Shown: positions 48,901-64,000, counted from the first letter of the stretch. The stretch: DNA of 64,000 nucleotides from Melanocharis versteri (GCA_013397845.1 VZTG01000014.1:24979-88978), one strand, 5' to 3'. Notes: a model not told the origin generated them from the letters alone. Made by a program: numbers and translations.

Positions 48901-49280
48901 GAAATGATAATGAACACACCGCAGGGAGCTTTAATAAGAGTGCAGCCATTAGCAAGTGGATTTGGGCTAAAAAAACCCAGGTTCAGCTTTGGGAAATCCC
49001 CAGGTTGGTGCTGTGGGAAGCAGGCCCTGATCCCAAACACTCTGCAAGCACCCAGGAGAGCCTGGGCTGCTCTGTCCAGCTCTGCCCTTCCCACAGAGCC
49101 ACAGACACATCCCAGACCTTCTGCTGCTCCCGAAGCTGCCTCGTGCTGCAAACGGCCTAAAAACCAGCACCGACTGCCAGGAGAGCCTGAGAGGCCAGGG
49201 CAGCGTCAGGTAAACCGAGGAGCAGGGATTCTGCCCTCCTGGAGCTGCAGGGGGTTTGGGAGGATTTCACACGGACACAG
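45976..49280. other. Gene desert without recognisable genes
   Basis: Non-coding sequence. An AT-rich block at about 46,370-46,520 (TACTAATTATTATTCAGTCT, GATAATTAGCTCC) resembles the enhancer-like blocks elsewhere. No RNA, exon or transposon recognised. Confidence 0.4.
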
Positions 49281-49287
49281 ACCCCAT

Positions 49288-49442
49288 GGTTCAGTATTCA
49301 GTATTCAGTATTCAATATTCAGTATTCAGTATTCAGTATTTAGTATTATTTAGTATTATTTAGTATTATATAGTATTTAGTATTATTTAGTATTTAGTAT
49401 TTCGTATTATTTAGAATTATTGAGTATTATTCAGCATTTAGC
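49288..49442. repeat. TTCAGTA to TTTAGTATTA tandem array
   Basis: The array starts with seven-base TTCAGTA units, then changes to TTTAGTATTA and TTTAGTA units, with late variants (TTTCGTA, TTGAGTATTA). The gradual shift of unit along the array suggests stepwise expansion. Confidence 0.93.
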
Positions 49443-51328
49443 ACCACTTCTCAGCGAGGTTTCTCAGCCCTGGGCAGGGCTGGTCCCGCTGGTCTCCCCA
49501 GCCCAGCCCAGAGCTCCAGGTCAGCAGGGTCTGACCCAGCTGGGGAGGAGCTCTGAGCTCAAGGCACAGCCCAGGATACAGGATTGAATAAAGCCGAAAT
49601 CCCGAAAGCTGCTTAGGACTTAGCAGAGCTATTTTTTCCCTGTCTGTGCCCAGACACCGCAGTGATGAGAGGCTGAGCACTTTCTCCTCTCGCAGTTTGA
49701 GAACCATGTTTACAGGGACAGGGAATGGTAAAAGAGGGGTTTTTCTGTATAAATATCACCAACTCCCTGCACAAACACCATGGGACACGGAGAGGCCAGA
49801 CCTCCCTAACCACCTCTTCTATCTGTGCAGCAACCAGGCGTTCAGAGAAAATAAAAAAGCAAGAAAACAAGAGAGGAAAAGAAAGTAAAAGCCTCAAAGA
49901 CATTTTCTCACGCAGCTTATCCAGTCCTCTACAAGCCCCAATTTCACTCCATGCTGGTCTCTCTCAACTTAACAGCACACTTGGCCAACTTAACCTTTGG
50001 AAAGGTTCTTCTATCGATCAGATGTTCCACAGACATTTACATTTCTTGGAGGGAGGGAGAGGCAGGAAAGAAAATTAAATTACTTTGCTCAGTGATCTTA
50101 ATTATCTGAAATAATTATCTTCAGTCAATTCTCAAACAAGAACTCTCTGGAGAGCAGGGTATTTTAGTTTGGATAAAGCAAAAGGAATTGAGTCCAAAGG
50201 AACACATTTTGTAACTTATTTAGAAATACCTAATTAACCATCTGAGTGAGGAATCCATCAGAGCTCCTCCATTACACTTAATTATTAAAAGCCATTTGGG
50301 GGGAGACACAAAAGGAGGGGTCTAGAGCAGCTCTCTGTGCCTCGAAGGGTAATTTTAGCAAAGAACTGAACAAATTGTGTGCAGGGACTGTGCACACAGG
50401 GGTGACGTGCCTGTTTTGGGGCCGTTTGAGGCCTTTCCATGGCTTTTGTTGGATTCATGGAGAACTCAGGCTAAGGACACTCCTCCAGCCCTCACTGAGG
50501 GGATGCTGGTCCCTCCTGTAAAATCAAATTAACGACTCAGAGCCCAGTGGCAGCGCATGGCTCTAACACAGCCCAGATCTCCTGGATGAGAAGTCAAACA
50601 CTGTTTTCGTGGAGCTGGGCTGGTTCCTCACCACAAGGAGCTCCTCTCCTGAATTTCCTCATGCAGAGTTCAGCCCCCCTTGTCAGCCCCCGAGGTGATT
50701 CCAGGACTTAAAAGCAGGGTGGTGTTTAAGGGTTCAATCAAAGCAAACAAATTGCTAAAAATAAATTGGAATCCCATCTGTTGCCAGGCAGGGAATTCAG
50801 CCTCAACAATCAGGGAGGGGGATGAAAGGCTGCAATAAACACCTTGAAATGGATATCTGAGAAATTCTGTGGCCTCAGGAAAATGGTCTGGTTTTCTCTT
50901 CCTTCTCTTTTAATTCATTTTTCCCGAGGGGAAGAGCCAGTGTGGGTTTGTGCAGCGTGGGGAGAGAAGCAAACAAACACTGAGATTAATAATGTTCCAA
51001 TGAACTTTTGCTGATAAACAGGATTTCACGGGCAGGATGTGCTGCAGGGGGGCTGGGGACGAGCAGGGAGCCAGCCCAGGCTCTGCCCTGGCCCCACAGC
51101 ATCCCAGAAACCCTCCCAACAGCAAGGGCTGTGGCAAATCCTCTGCTCAGGGAGCAAACACTTTGCAAACCAAGCTGAGGTTTACGGGCTGGAATGGCCA
51201 CTCTGGCAGCAGCAGGACTCAGCCCTGGGACATCCAATTCCCCCGGGGAGAGGCAGAGCAGCACCCCAACGTGAGAATGGTTTGAGCACAGGGAACAGCA
51301 GAGTCCTCTCCACACCCTGAGCTGCTGT
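49443..51328. other. Non-coding spacer
   Basis: AT-rich at about 50,050-50,300 (TTAATTATCTGAAATAATTA). The remainder is ordinary composition. No gene recognised. Confidence 0.4.
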
Positions 51329-51329
51329 G

Positions 51330-51620
51330 GGATGGGGGAAGCCCTGGGCAGGGACACCTTCCACTGTCCCAGGCTGCTCCCAGCCCCAGTGTCCAGCCCG
51401 GCCTGGGACACTGCCAGGGATCCAGGGGCACCACAGCTGCTCTGGGCACCCTGTGCCAGGGCCTTACACCCTCAGAGGGAAGGATTTCTTCTTCACATCC
51501 AGCCTGGATTTCCCTTTGTTCAGTGTGAAGCCATTCCCCCTCGTCCTGTCCCCACAGCTGAAGGGTCCCTCGCTGGGTTCCCTGGAAGGTGCTCTGGGCT
51601 CTCCTTGCAGTCTGCTCTGC
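51330..51620 (-). mobile_element. CR1 LINE, longer 3' fragment without the extreme tail
   Basis: The + strand reads GGGCAGGGACACCTTCCACT, GTCCCAGGCTGCTCCCAGCC, CAGCCCGGCCTGGGACACTG, CCAGGGATCCAGGGGCACCA, CAGCTGCTCTGGGCACCCTG, TGCCAGGGCCTTACACCC and TTCTTCACATCCAGCC, then AAGCCATTCCCCCTCGTCCT. These are successive blocks of CR1 in reverse complement. The terminal GAATCATAGAATGG part is missing. Confidence 0.93.
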
Positions 51621-53985
51621 TCCACATCTCATCAGTGCCGTGTGTGGGTGAGTCCAGTGAACACTCCCGGTGCTGCTGATCAGCCAGGACTCAGGAGAGA
51701 CGTGAGGAAAGTTCCAGAGCTGCAGTCAGGCTGCGGAGTGCAGTTCCCAACGTCGGGCAAACCCCGCGTTCCTCAGCCCTCCCACACGCCGGGAGATGGA
51801 CTCTGTGACTGCTCATGAAATGTTTTGTCATCTCGCTTCCACTTTTCTGCAAGCTGATGAAAAAAAAGCACAAATCCCTCCGACGTGTTGTCTTCCCAGC
51901 TCCTGATATGTTTTGGCTACTTGCAGAGAGTAAGAGGAGTCTTTGGAGCAGATGTGAAATTCAGCTCTTGTTTCCTTGCTTGTCATCACTCGGGAAGCAA
52001 AACAAACACTCCTGCAGAAACCAGCCCTCGTGTCCTGCTGCTCCGTGCCTGCTCCTCCTCCCCAGGGACCAGGGTTCCTCTCAGTCCTTGTCCCAAATTC
52101 CTTAGAACCTGCTGAGAAGCACCAGAGATCAAGATCATGTTGGTGTATCACTTACAGGAGGGTTTTTTTCCTCGTGTTCTTAAGCCTGTAATCACAGATA
52201 AAATAGAAAAAGTGATTTAAAGCTGCTATGTGGCCCGGGAGGAAAAAACCTGAACTGAAACACGCATAATCCTGTATGAGACAAGCCCAGAAGAATCTAA
52301 TTGGATTCTTCCCCAAACCAAATTCTACAGTGCAGTTATCTCCTTGATTATTTACTGCTCACAGTAATAAGCTGACAAAGAAAAATTGCTCCTGAAAAAG
52401 TCTTTCAGGCAGATTTCAGCATCCTGAAAAGATTTGTTTTGCTGGGGATGCCTCAGTAGGTCTGGGTTTTAACAGGTGTAAAAGGAATGGCTCTGGAAAT
52501 TCTGAACTCTGTTGCTCCTGTTGCCTTTTCTGTCTGTCAGAACTGATCTGGTGATTTACTGAACCTCCTCCTGGGCAGGGAGGTGCCCAGGGCCCCAGGC
52601 AGAGCAGGCACCTCGCAGATGCTCCTGGAGGCTGCTGGAATTCCATCCCCTCGGTGCTCCTGCTCGCAGGTGAAGCGCCCAGGGAATCCCGAGGCCGGCG
52701 CTGGGAGCTGTGCTTGGAGCAGGACAGACTGCAGCGGGAAGGACATGGACAAAGCCCAGCACAGCCCCGGCTGCAGGGCTGCACCCACAGCAGCTCCCCA
52801 CCTGCCCAGGCAGGGATGGGCGCTCCCTGCGCGCCCATCCCGGCAGAGGAGCAGGGACTGGAGAGGATGAACTTCCCGAGGCTTCCCCAGCACCGCAGCC
52901 AGCACTCCCTGAGCCTCCCCAGATGCACCGAATGAAGTTCTGCTCTTTACGGATGCGTAATTAACCCCTTGAGTAAACATCTATTCAAACCTGCATGATG
53001 AGCACTGAATTTTTCAAAAGGGTAATGAAAGGCCCTTTTAGGTCCCTGACTGGCTTCCTCTTAGTCAACTCTGGATATGAACTGTCAGCACAGGGAGGGC
53101 CCTGTGTGGATTGGGAATGAGAGGCTGGAACTCAACACAGGATGGCCAAGGGTGCCCAATCAACCCCACCTCGTGTGGACTCACAGCAAATGTGACTCAG
53201 GTTGGAGAAATGCAGCCCCAAGCCCCCAAAGTCTGACTGGCGGGTGAATTTGGGGACGGTGGTTTGTACAGTGGGTGGGGATGAGTCCCAGAAAGGCAGT
53301 TTCCTATGGAAATGACAGAGATGCAAGAGATGGATGGAATTATTTAGGGACAGATAATGAAGCTGTGCAGTAAATCAACAGGGTAATTAACAGTAATGCT
53401 CATCAGGAGCTAATTACATGATTCTTCACCATTTTTAAATGAACGGTTACCATGTAGTTTCCAGGACCAGAATTCCCAGGTTAAGGAGAATCTGCAAAAC
53501 TGGAGACTGAGTTCCTTGGGTAACCCATTCATCAATTTATCCATCTTCATTTTTAAATAAAGCCTGGAAAAAAGAGCAGCTCATTCCAATTGAGACAATG
53601 GAGATTCAAAGAATCAGCATCCAGACCCACCTCAACTCGTTCCCAATCACGCCATGAGTGGAGGAGCCTCCCTGCTTTACAGAACCCCTGTTCTGGGCAA
53701 CAAAGAAAATCAAGTAATGCTGTCAGACTGAGAAGGATGTGTTATTGAATTGCACATTATTTCAAGGAGTTCAGCTACAGTAACACCTTCCCTGGCCGAC
53801 CGTTCAAAACCCCAACTGCATCGCTCGTGTTTTCACAACTTTTCTTTGAAGAAGGACTTTTCGTCGCTTGTTTCCTCTTGCTCCGAGGCCGGGTGGCTCC
53901 ATCGGCTGTGCTGCAGTGCTCTCTGCTGGCACCAGCCCGGAGCTCCTGGGATGCTCCGGCTGAGCAGGGGCTGTCCCAGCCCCCG
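51621..53985. other. Non-coding spacer
   Basis: GC-rich at about 52,560-52,930 with GC-driven false open frames. AT-rich and enhancer-like at about 53,330-53,460 (GAGCTAATTACATGATTC, TTTTTAAATGAACGG). No exon or RNA recognised. Confidence 0.4.
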
Positions 53986-53987
53986 GC

Positions 53988-54062
53988 ACGGAATCACAGA
54001 GCGCTTTAGGCTGGAAAAGCCCTCCAGCAACGTCGAGTCCAGCCATTACCCAGCACTGCCAC
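53988..54062 (-). mobile_element. CR1 LINE 3' tail cut by an assembly gap
   Basis: The + strand reads CGGAATCACAGAGCGCTTTA, GGCTGGAAAAGCCCTCCAGC, AACGTCGAGTCCAGCCATTA and CCCAGCACTGCCAC, then runs into undetermined bases. This is the CR1 type with GGAAAAG(AC)CCTCCAG. The rest of the copy is probably in the gap. Confidence 0.85.
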
Positions 54063-54349
54063 NNNNNNNNNNNNNNNNNNNNNNNNNNNNNNNNNNNNNN
54101 NNNNNNNNNNNNNNNNNNNNNNNNNNNNNNNNNNNNNNNNNNNNNNNNNNNNNNNNNNNNNNNNNNNNNNNNNNNNNNNNNNNNNNNNNNNNNNNNNNNN
54201 NNNNNNNNNNNNNNNNNNNNNNNNNNNNNNNNNNNNNNNNNNNNNNNNNNNNNNNNNNNNNNNNNNNNNNNNNNNNNNNNNNNNNNNNNNNNNNNNNNNN
54301 NNNNNNNNNNNNNNNNNNNNNNNNNNNNNNNNNNNNNNNNNNNNNNNNN
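54063..54349. other. Assembly gap, 287 undetermined bases
   Basis: A continuous run of N. It begins within a CR1 copy and ends before CACACCCCCTCACACCCC, which suggests that the missing part is repeat DNA. Open frames spanning it are artefacts. Confidence 1.
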
Positions 54350-54927
54350 CACACCCCCTCACACCCCTCGCTCTGATTCACGCCAGCAGCTCCAGCAGCG
54401 CTGGCTCCGCTCCCTTTGGTTAATAGCTGCTATTTTAGCTCCAGCCCACGGAGAGCTCAGCACCAGTCCCTGAACTGCGCTGCTGCTGTCCCAGATTTCC
54501 AGCAGGCAAGGTCAGGAGCCACCATCTCCATGGATTCCTGCACAGCAGAGCCTCAGGGGAGCTCTTCGCCCTCGCTCCTGCAGGTTGTTGCTGTTTTTCT
54601 CTTGAGTGCTTCTGAAGGCCGAGCTCTGAACTCCGGCGGTGTGGGAACGCTGCAGCTGAAGAGCTCTGCTCTCCTTCCTTTTTCTCAGGAATGTTTCTTC
54701 CTTCTCTGGCTGCTGGCCGTCCCCAGCACCAGTCGGGCTCTTTCTGTGGGTTTCTGACACGTTTGCAGCGAGTTCTGCAAGAGCAAGGCAAGGCGTGGGC
54801 ACCCAGCGCTCGTCACAGCCACCTCCCCTCCGAACAGCTCCGGGGCTGGAGCACAGCAGAGCTCCCCTTTCGTGCTCCTCACCTCTGCCCTGAACGCCTC
54901 CAAACCATCCCAGGATGGCTGTGAAAA

Positions 54928-55085
54928 CCCCAAGAAACCCCCTAACAAAGGCCCCTAATAAACCCTCAAAAAATCCCCCAATAAATCCCCCTAATAAACC
55001 AAATAAACCCCAATAAACCCCCCTAATAAACCCCTTAATAAACCCCCAATAACCTCCCTAATAACCACCCTAATAAAGCCCCTCA
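54928..55085. repeat. CCCCAATAAA-type tandem repeat
   Basis: Irregular tandem units of CCCCCTAATAAACCC and CCCCAATAAACC. The array offers many AATAAA hexamers on the + strand, so it could supply polyadenylation signals, but I see no transcript that needs one here. Confidence 0.85.
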
Positions 55086-55899
55086 CATCACCCTGACTTC
55101 GGTGTCTCCCCCAGCAGAGGGACTGGCTCCCCCTCACTCCACAGCTGAGGCCTTACAGTGACTTGCGAGGTAAAAATCCAGGCAAATTCCACCAAAACCT
55201 TGCACTAAAGGAAACCTGCACGCTCAAACCCGCATCCAGGAATCCCCACCAAAATCCCAGTGGAGTTGACAGAGATGGAGCCTGACCAGCAAAGACAGGA
55301 ACCACACCAAAGAGCCTTTGCCTTGGAACTGAAGGAACTGAAGCTACTGAGGGAAAATATATTGAGAAAAAGAATGTGATTTTCAAGTATTGCCTCAGAG
55401 CTGATTTACTCCTGATATAAAACTAAACTTCACAATGATATGGACTTTTTCCATGCATTATTCTAGATGGCAGTGTAAATCAACTGAGAATGCGGTCAGT
55501 AAAGTTGTTATTGCCAGCTCTAAAAATCCCACACTATAGGAAAGATTCAAAGAATTATTAATATTTCCTCTATTCATATTTGCTGTGCTTGAGCAGGCAC
55601 TCACAGGGAGGTTTTGAAAGTCAAAATAGAGCCATTGTGTGGGGTAAAATAGCCCCAAATTCGGGTCGTGGAGATTAACCTCTGCTCAGGGATTGTTCTC
55701 CATGGGTTCGTGCCGTTTAAGAACGGTGAGGAGCATCCCCTTCCCAGTGCCGGAGCTCCTGCTGGGAGAGCCTGTCCCAGCCCAGCACCACAGAACTCCC
55801 AGCGCCCTCCCAAGGAAAACGGGGCGGTTTCCAAACCCCGAGGAGCTGTTTGTTTGATTAAGGCAAATTCCATTTGCATCCACCTGGGGATATTTCAGT

Positions 55900-56149
55900 A
55901 CCAGAGCGGGCAGCGGCGAGGAGCGGCTGCTGCTCGCTGAGCACCGTCCCTGAGCCTGCTGGGATCTGGGGCTCCCGGCCCTGCTGCGTTATCCCCGTGC
56001 CCCTGGTGGCTCCCTGGTTACCATCTCGGGGCTCCATCTCCATCCCCATCCCCTCCTCCTCCTCCTCCTCCTCACGGAGCTCTAATCCCCGCAGACTCGC
56101 AGCTGAGCGCCAGCAGCCAACAGGAGTTGCTTTGTCTGTGCTGACTTGG
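55900..56149 (+). other. CAMK1G: Candidate CAMK1G non-coding first exon and promoter
   Basis: A GC-rich segment (GGGCAGCGGCGAGGAGCGGC, then a (CCT)n run at 56,047-56,072) ends in CTGACTTGG|GTAAGC, a good splice donor at 56,149. It lies 3.7 kb upstream of the coding exon, whose acceptor (CTCCTCACAG, exon starting 59,854) shows that CAMK1G has at least one upstream non-coding exon. It is the most promoter-like segment between the 54-kb gap and CAMK1G. No TATA box is evident. This is inference from signals only. Confidence 0.35.
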
Positions 56150-57483
56150 GTAAGCAAAATATTCTTTCCTTACGAGCCATTTGCTGTTCCTGCTCTTGCA
56201 GAGAAGCAGGTGGGATCCCTGCTCACATGCTTTGCTCTAAAATGGGTTTTATCCTGTAACGGGGGACTTCTTATCCATAGTATCCTCCAGCACTCGTGTT
56301 GTATTTAGCAATTTCATAGAAAGCTGTCTCTGACATTTTATGTCCGAAGTATTTTAGGGAATCTGGGGTATTTGTAATGAAAATGGAGATTTTTGCAGGT
56401 GTTCCCCAAGTTGCCTTGGAATGGATGGTGTGCTGGGGGGACACGGGAGCTTTGACGTGGGTTTGTTTTTAATGGCGAGCTCGTGGTTTCGATTTCTTGT
56501 TCTTTTGTCCCTGCACATGGAGGCTGCCCTGGCACTTCATTCATTCATTCATTCACATGCAGATCTGCTTGCTTTGCTGTATTCCTTTCAAAAATCAAAG
56601 CCCTTTGAATTCGTATTCTCCTTTTTGCTCTAAAAACTTCTAATTCCAAAGGCAAATGCCTGAAAGCTGCATGTCTGTTCCCCCTGCACATGGAAGTTTG
56701 TCACGAGACCATTAATCATGACTTACAATCATTCTGCTAATGCAGTGCATCCATTCAGAAGCAGGGTCTGGCTGCAGACGGATTTGTTGCTGTGGGATAT
56801 GGAAGCAGAACAAATTTCCTCAGGAAAGATTTAAGCAAGGTCATAATAACATCCCCTGCACTCTGAGCAGTGCCGTGCTGGATCAGACAGAGCAGAGCAG
56901 TTTGTTGGCTCAGGCTGTGGAAGAGCCCAAAGGTCAGACATTCATACCAGACTTGTTTATTATCTTGTATCTGTAATATAAACTCCATTGAAGCCCTGCC
57001 TGTTGCTGTGTTTGTTATGATGGGGAAGGGGAAGCCACACCAATTAAAGCCATGTTCTGCACTTCATTCTCAGCTCCAGAGGTCCTCACCTGAATCGGTT
57101 AATGAGCTTTTCAATCTCATTATGCAACCTTAGCACACCGGTGTGCTTGCACCGCGGAGAGGTGAACGGGCAGAAGGGCACCACAGCCCCTTGTTGGGAT
57201 CAGGGGTTAAAATAATGTGAGTTCCAAGCACCCATGGGTGCCCTGTGTGTGCCTCCCAGTGCTGGGGCTGGGATCTGTCCCCAGGCACACCTGGAGGGGG
57301 TCGGGTGGAGCTGGCAGGGGAAGGAGGGCACAGGGGGTAGGAGTGTGTGGATGGACACACCGCAGGGCAGGAAAAGCTGCCAGTCCCAGCACCAGCTCGT
57401 GCCGTGTTCTCACTCCTGTGGGAAGTTTCTCCAGCTGAGTGAGTCCATCCATAAACCCAGGTTTGGGCACCAGCAGTGGGAAA

Positions 57484-57695
57484 GGTGAGGGCACTGGAAA
57501 GGGCACAGGGTGCCCAGAGAAGCTGTGGCTGGCCCATCCCTGGAAGTGTCCAAGGCCAGGTTGGACGGGCTTTGGAGCAGCCTGGGACAGTGGGAGGTGT
57601 CCCTGGTGTCCCTGCCCATGGCACAGGGGGCACTGGATGAACTTTGGGGTCCCTTCCCACCCAAACCATTCTGGGGTTCTGGGATTCTTTGCACC
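57484..57695 (+). mobile_element. CR1 LINE 3' tail, well preserved
   Basis: The + strand reads GGCACAGGGTGCCCAGAGAA, GCTGTGGCTGGCCCATCCCT, GGAAGTGTCCAAGGCCAGGT, TGGACGGGCTTTGGAGCAGC, CTGGGACAGTGGGAGGTGTC, CCTGCCCATGGCACAGGG and TTCCCACCCAAACCATTCTG. These are consecutive CR1 3' blocks in sense orientation. Confidence 0.95.
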
Positions 57696-57988
57696 AGAGC
57701 TTGAATTAAATAACGAAAGACAGACAACAAATACATCAAACGTTGCATTCTCAGCAACTGCTGTGAGGTGCAACAGGTGATTTAGCCAGAGTGAGAGACA
57801 AAGATGAGCTCCCAGAGACTCAGGGAATTCTCATTCTCCTGATCCCATAATCGTGGCTGGACTGAGGCCACCGTGCCCTGCACCAAACCCCTTGGCAAAC
57901 ACTTCCCCTTGTACCAAAAGAGGAAAAACCACGGAGAAGGATGTGATCCAAGAGCAAAGTGGGCAAACGTGCATCACCTGAGCACACA

Positions 57989-58062
57989 TGGAATCACAGC
58001 GTGGTTTGGGTCGGAAGGGACCTTAAAGATCATTCCCCCCCACCCCCTGCCATATGCAGCTT
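57989..58062 (-). mobile_element. CR1 LINE 3' tail, short
   Basis: The + strand reads ATGGAATCACAGCGTGGTTT, GGGTCGGAAGGGACCTTAAA, GATCATTCCCCCCCACCCCC and TGCCATATGCAGC. It is the last 70 or so bases of a CR1 in reverse complement, about 300 bp from a CR1 tail in the other orientation. Confidence 0.9.
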
Positions 58063-58064
58063 TG

Positions 58065-59380
58065 CATCTCAGGAACTCAAACATTCCATTATTTTGCTCT
58101 CAGAATAGCAGCATTTACTCCCCTTCCTCGCAGAGAGGTGAGGGCAGGCAGGAAATGACTTGCTGATGATGGCACAGGAAAACTGAGAAAGCAGGAAATC
58201 AAATCCACGTGTAGGGAGTGAGAGCTGCTCACCCAGCCTGTCCCCAGCTGCCACACAGCCAGTGACAGCAGGAGCAACTCTGAGACGAGCAGATGATTCA
58301 CAGGAGATGGGAGAAAACATGGCACTACCTTCCCTTGGGGAGAAAATCCCCTCTAAAACAAGGGACTTGTTGGATTCGCAAGGAATTGAACATCAAAATA
58401 CTCCAGGAATGGAGCTGAAATGAGCCAGGATTGGGCAAATTTAACCAAATTTTCGGAACAGAGTGTACATCACCCCAGTGGAGGGGACGGTCACCTGTGC
58501 CCAGTGCAGGAGGGGTTCTGTGCCCTGTGTCCCTCTGTCCCACGGAGCTGGTCCCAGCCAGGACGTGCTTCAGCACAGGAGCCCAAAATGCCACTTGTTC
58601 CCAGGGCCAGGCTGACCTACTTGGGGTTTTTTTTCCCTTTTTTCACCTCATATTCTGTGTTTGACAGCAGGCTGGGACAGGAACGGAGAGCTCCTCTCAG
58701 TTTTCCCTGTCACTCAGCACCACCCTGCCAGCCCGGGTCTGATATTCATTTAAAGTGGATAAAACTCACCTGCCATCAGCAGCTGAATGTCTCTGCCAGC
58801 AGCTTCTCTTCCTGTGATATTCCAGATCTGTACCTTTGGGACGGGCAGATGACTGCAAAGAAAACATCGTTTAGGAGCTCAAAATAATTGGCAGAAAGGT
58901 TTCTACTGATTGATCAGCATTTTTGTGAGGGACTTTGACCTTCACTGATTTCTAACAGCAAGATGAGGCTGGGTTCTGTGAGGAGCTGTATTTCTGTGAG
59001 TTACACAGGCATCAGAAACCAGGAGGTAAATAAAGGTCAAGTTCACGAGGCCTTTGGTGATTTTATGGACTGAAGCCTTCAACTGTTTACAATTGAGTCA
59101 ATTTTGGTTTCAATAATGTTAAATTAACCTTTAAAAATTGTGTCAAGGAGCTGAAAACCCTGCAAACGTGCTAATTAAGGAGATAAAGTAGGTTCAGGAG
59201 GAATCCAATATCTAAGCTGTCTCTCATGAAAAAAGACCTTTCAACTTTTTCTCTGCTTTAACACTTCTGCCTTTTCCAAATGGATAAATAACACCCATGA
59301 AAGCTTTTGCTTTGTCTTCCGAAGGCCCAGCGGTGTCCCACGGCCTCTGGGCAGCAGCTCCTGCTCTGGGAAGGGGGATG
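58065..59380. other. Predicted CAMK1G upstream or intron sequence
   Basis: Ordinary non-coding sequence, AT-richer at about 58,870-59,220. If the 56.1-kb exon is real this is CAMK1G intron 1. No other exon recognised. Confidence 0.35.
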
Positions 59381-59386
59381 CTGCAC

Positions 59387-59612
59387 GCCCAGGGATGCTC
59401 CCTGCTCCCAGGGATGCTCCCCACGCTCCCAGGGATGCTGCACGCCCAGGGATGCTGCACGCCCAGGGATGCTCCCCACACTCCCAGGGATGCTGCACAC
59501 NGTTGCCCCCCCTCCCCCCAGGGACTCCCCCCGCTCCCAGGGATGCTCCCCACGCTCCCAGGGGTGCTCCCCACACTCCCAGGGATGCTCCCCACACTCC
59601 CAGGGATGCCCC
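59387..59612. repeat. AGGGATGCTCCCCAC-type minisatellite
   Basis: Tandem mix of a 21-base unit (AGGGATGCTCCCCACACTCCC) variant set and a 17-base unit (AGGGATGCTGCACGCCC). One undetermined base at 59,502 falls inside it. The array ends about 240 bp upstream of the acceptor of the first CAMK1G coding exon. Open frames over it are artefacts. Confidence 0.92.
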
Positions 59613-59879
59613 TCGTGCCCCTGCTGCCCAGGGTCACTTCCATATCTATTTTTCCCTCATTTCCAGGCTCCTTTCTCCCCTTCCAGTGTTTCTCCAATCC
59701 TTAGACCTGATCTCATTGCGAGTGCTACGGGGTTTGTGGAGCATTTCACCCCTCCCAGACCTTGGCCAGCTCTAACTCTAATTCCAGCCGGGGAGTCCTG
59801 GGCTTCCTCCAAACACAAGCCACGCCAGTCACCTCTCCTTCCCCTCCTCACAGCGTCTCCTGCTTCCACTCTGGAGGAG

Positions 59880-64000
<4,121 letters not shown>

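Noticed and set aside
53750..54376. Open frames spanning the N run
   Set aside because: Most residues are undetermined; the frame is an artefact of the gap.

Overview
The window looks like bird genomic DNA. The repeats are short truncated CR1 retroposon tails and GC-rich minisatellites, with no Alu/L1-type mammalian elements, and the flanking proteins are vertebrate. Three recognisable genes lie on the + strand, in this order: an internal fragment of a meteorin gene (METRN-type; two exons, 967-1567), the microRNA gene MIR205 (hairpin about 34,985-35,085), and the 5' half of CAMK1G (start codon 59,880, six coding exons to 63,602, continuing off the right edge). In human, MIR205/MIR205HG lies just upstream of CAMK1G on 1q32, so the right two thirds of the window matches a conserved block. 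From memory this block is on chromosome 26 in chicken and other birds.

Layout. 1-1.8 kb is very GC-rich and holds the METRN exons. Its first exon must lie left of the window, and its last exon is not found anywhere to the right. From about 1.8 kb composition drops sharply to an ordinary AT-richer gene desert that runs to about 31 kb, broken by minisatellites (8.1, 14.6-15.0, 28.0, 30.4 kb) and CR1 tails. At 31.2-31.6 kb there is a compact CpG-rich promoter-like segment with a TATA element, a GC box, an inverted CCAAT and a 13-bp perfect inverted repeat carrying two CAGGTG E-boxes. It is followed by a strong splice donor, and a strong splice acceptor at 34,271 precedes the miR-205 hairpin. I read this as the likely promoter and first exons of the miR-205 host transcript. 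From 35.1 to 55.6 kb there is more desert, with AT-rich blocks that look like conserved regulatory DNA, further CR1 tails, tandem arrays (43.1, 49.3, 55.0 kb) and a 287-bp assembly gap (54,063-54,349). At 55.9-56.15 kb is a GC-rich segment ending in a good splice donor, the best candidate for the CAMK1G non-coding first exon. CAMK1G coding exons then fill 59.85-63.6 kb.

The genes do not form an operon; they are separate vertebrate transcription units. miR-205 is an epithelial microRNA and CAMK1G a Ca2+/calmodulin-dependent kinase. The METRN fragment (a secreted neurotrophic factor family) does not belong next to them in human, and its truncation at a sharp composition boundary makes either a real rearrangement or a scaffold join the main question of the left edge. 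No other protein-coding gene, tRNA, rRNA or CRISPR array was found. Most long open frames here come from tandem arrays or GC-rich DNA.
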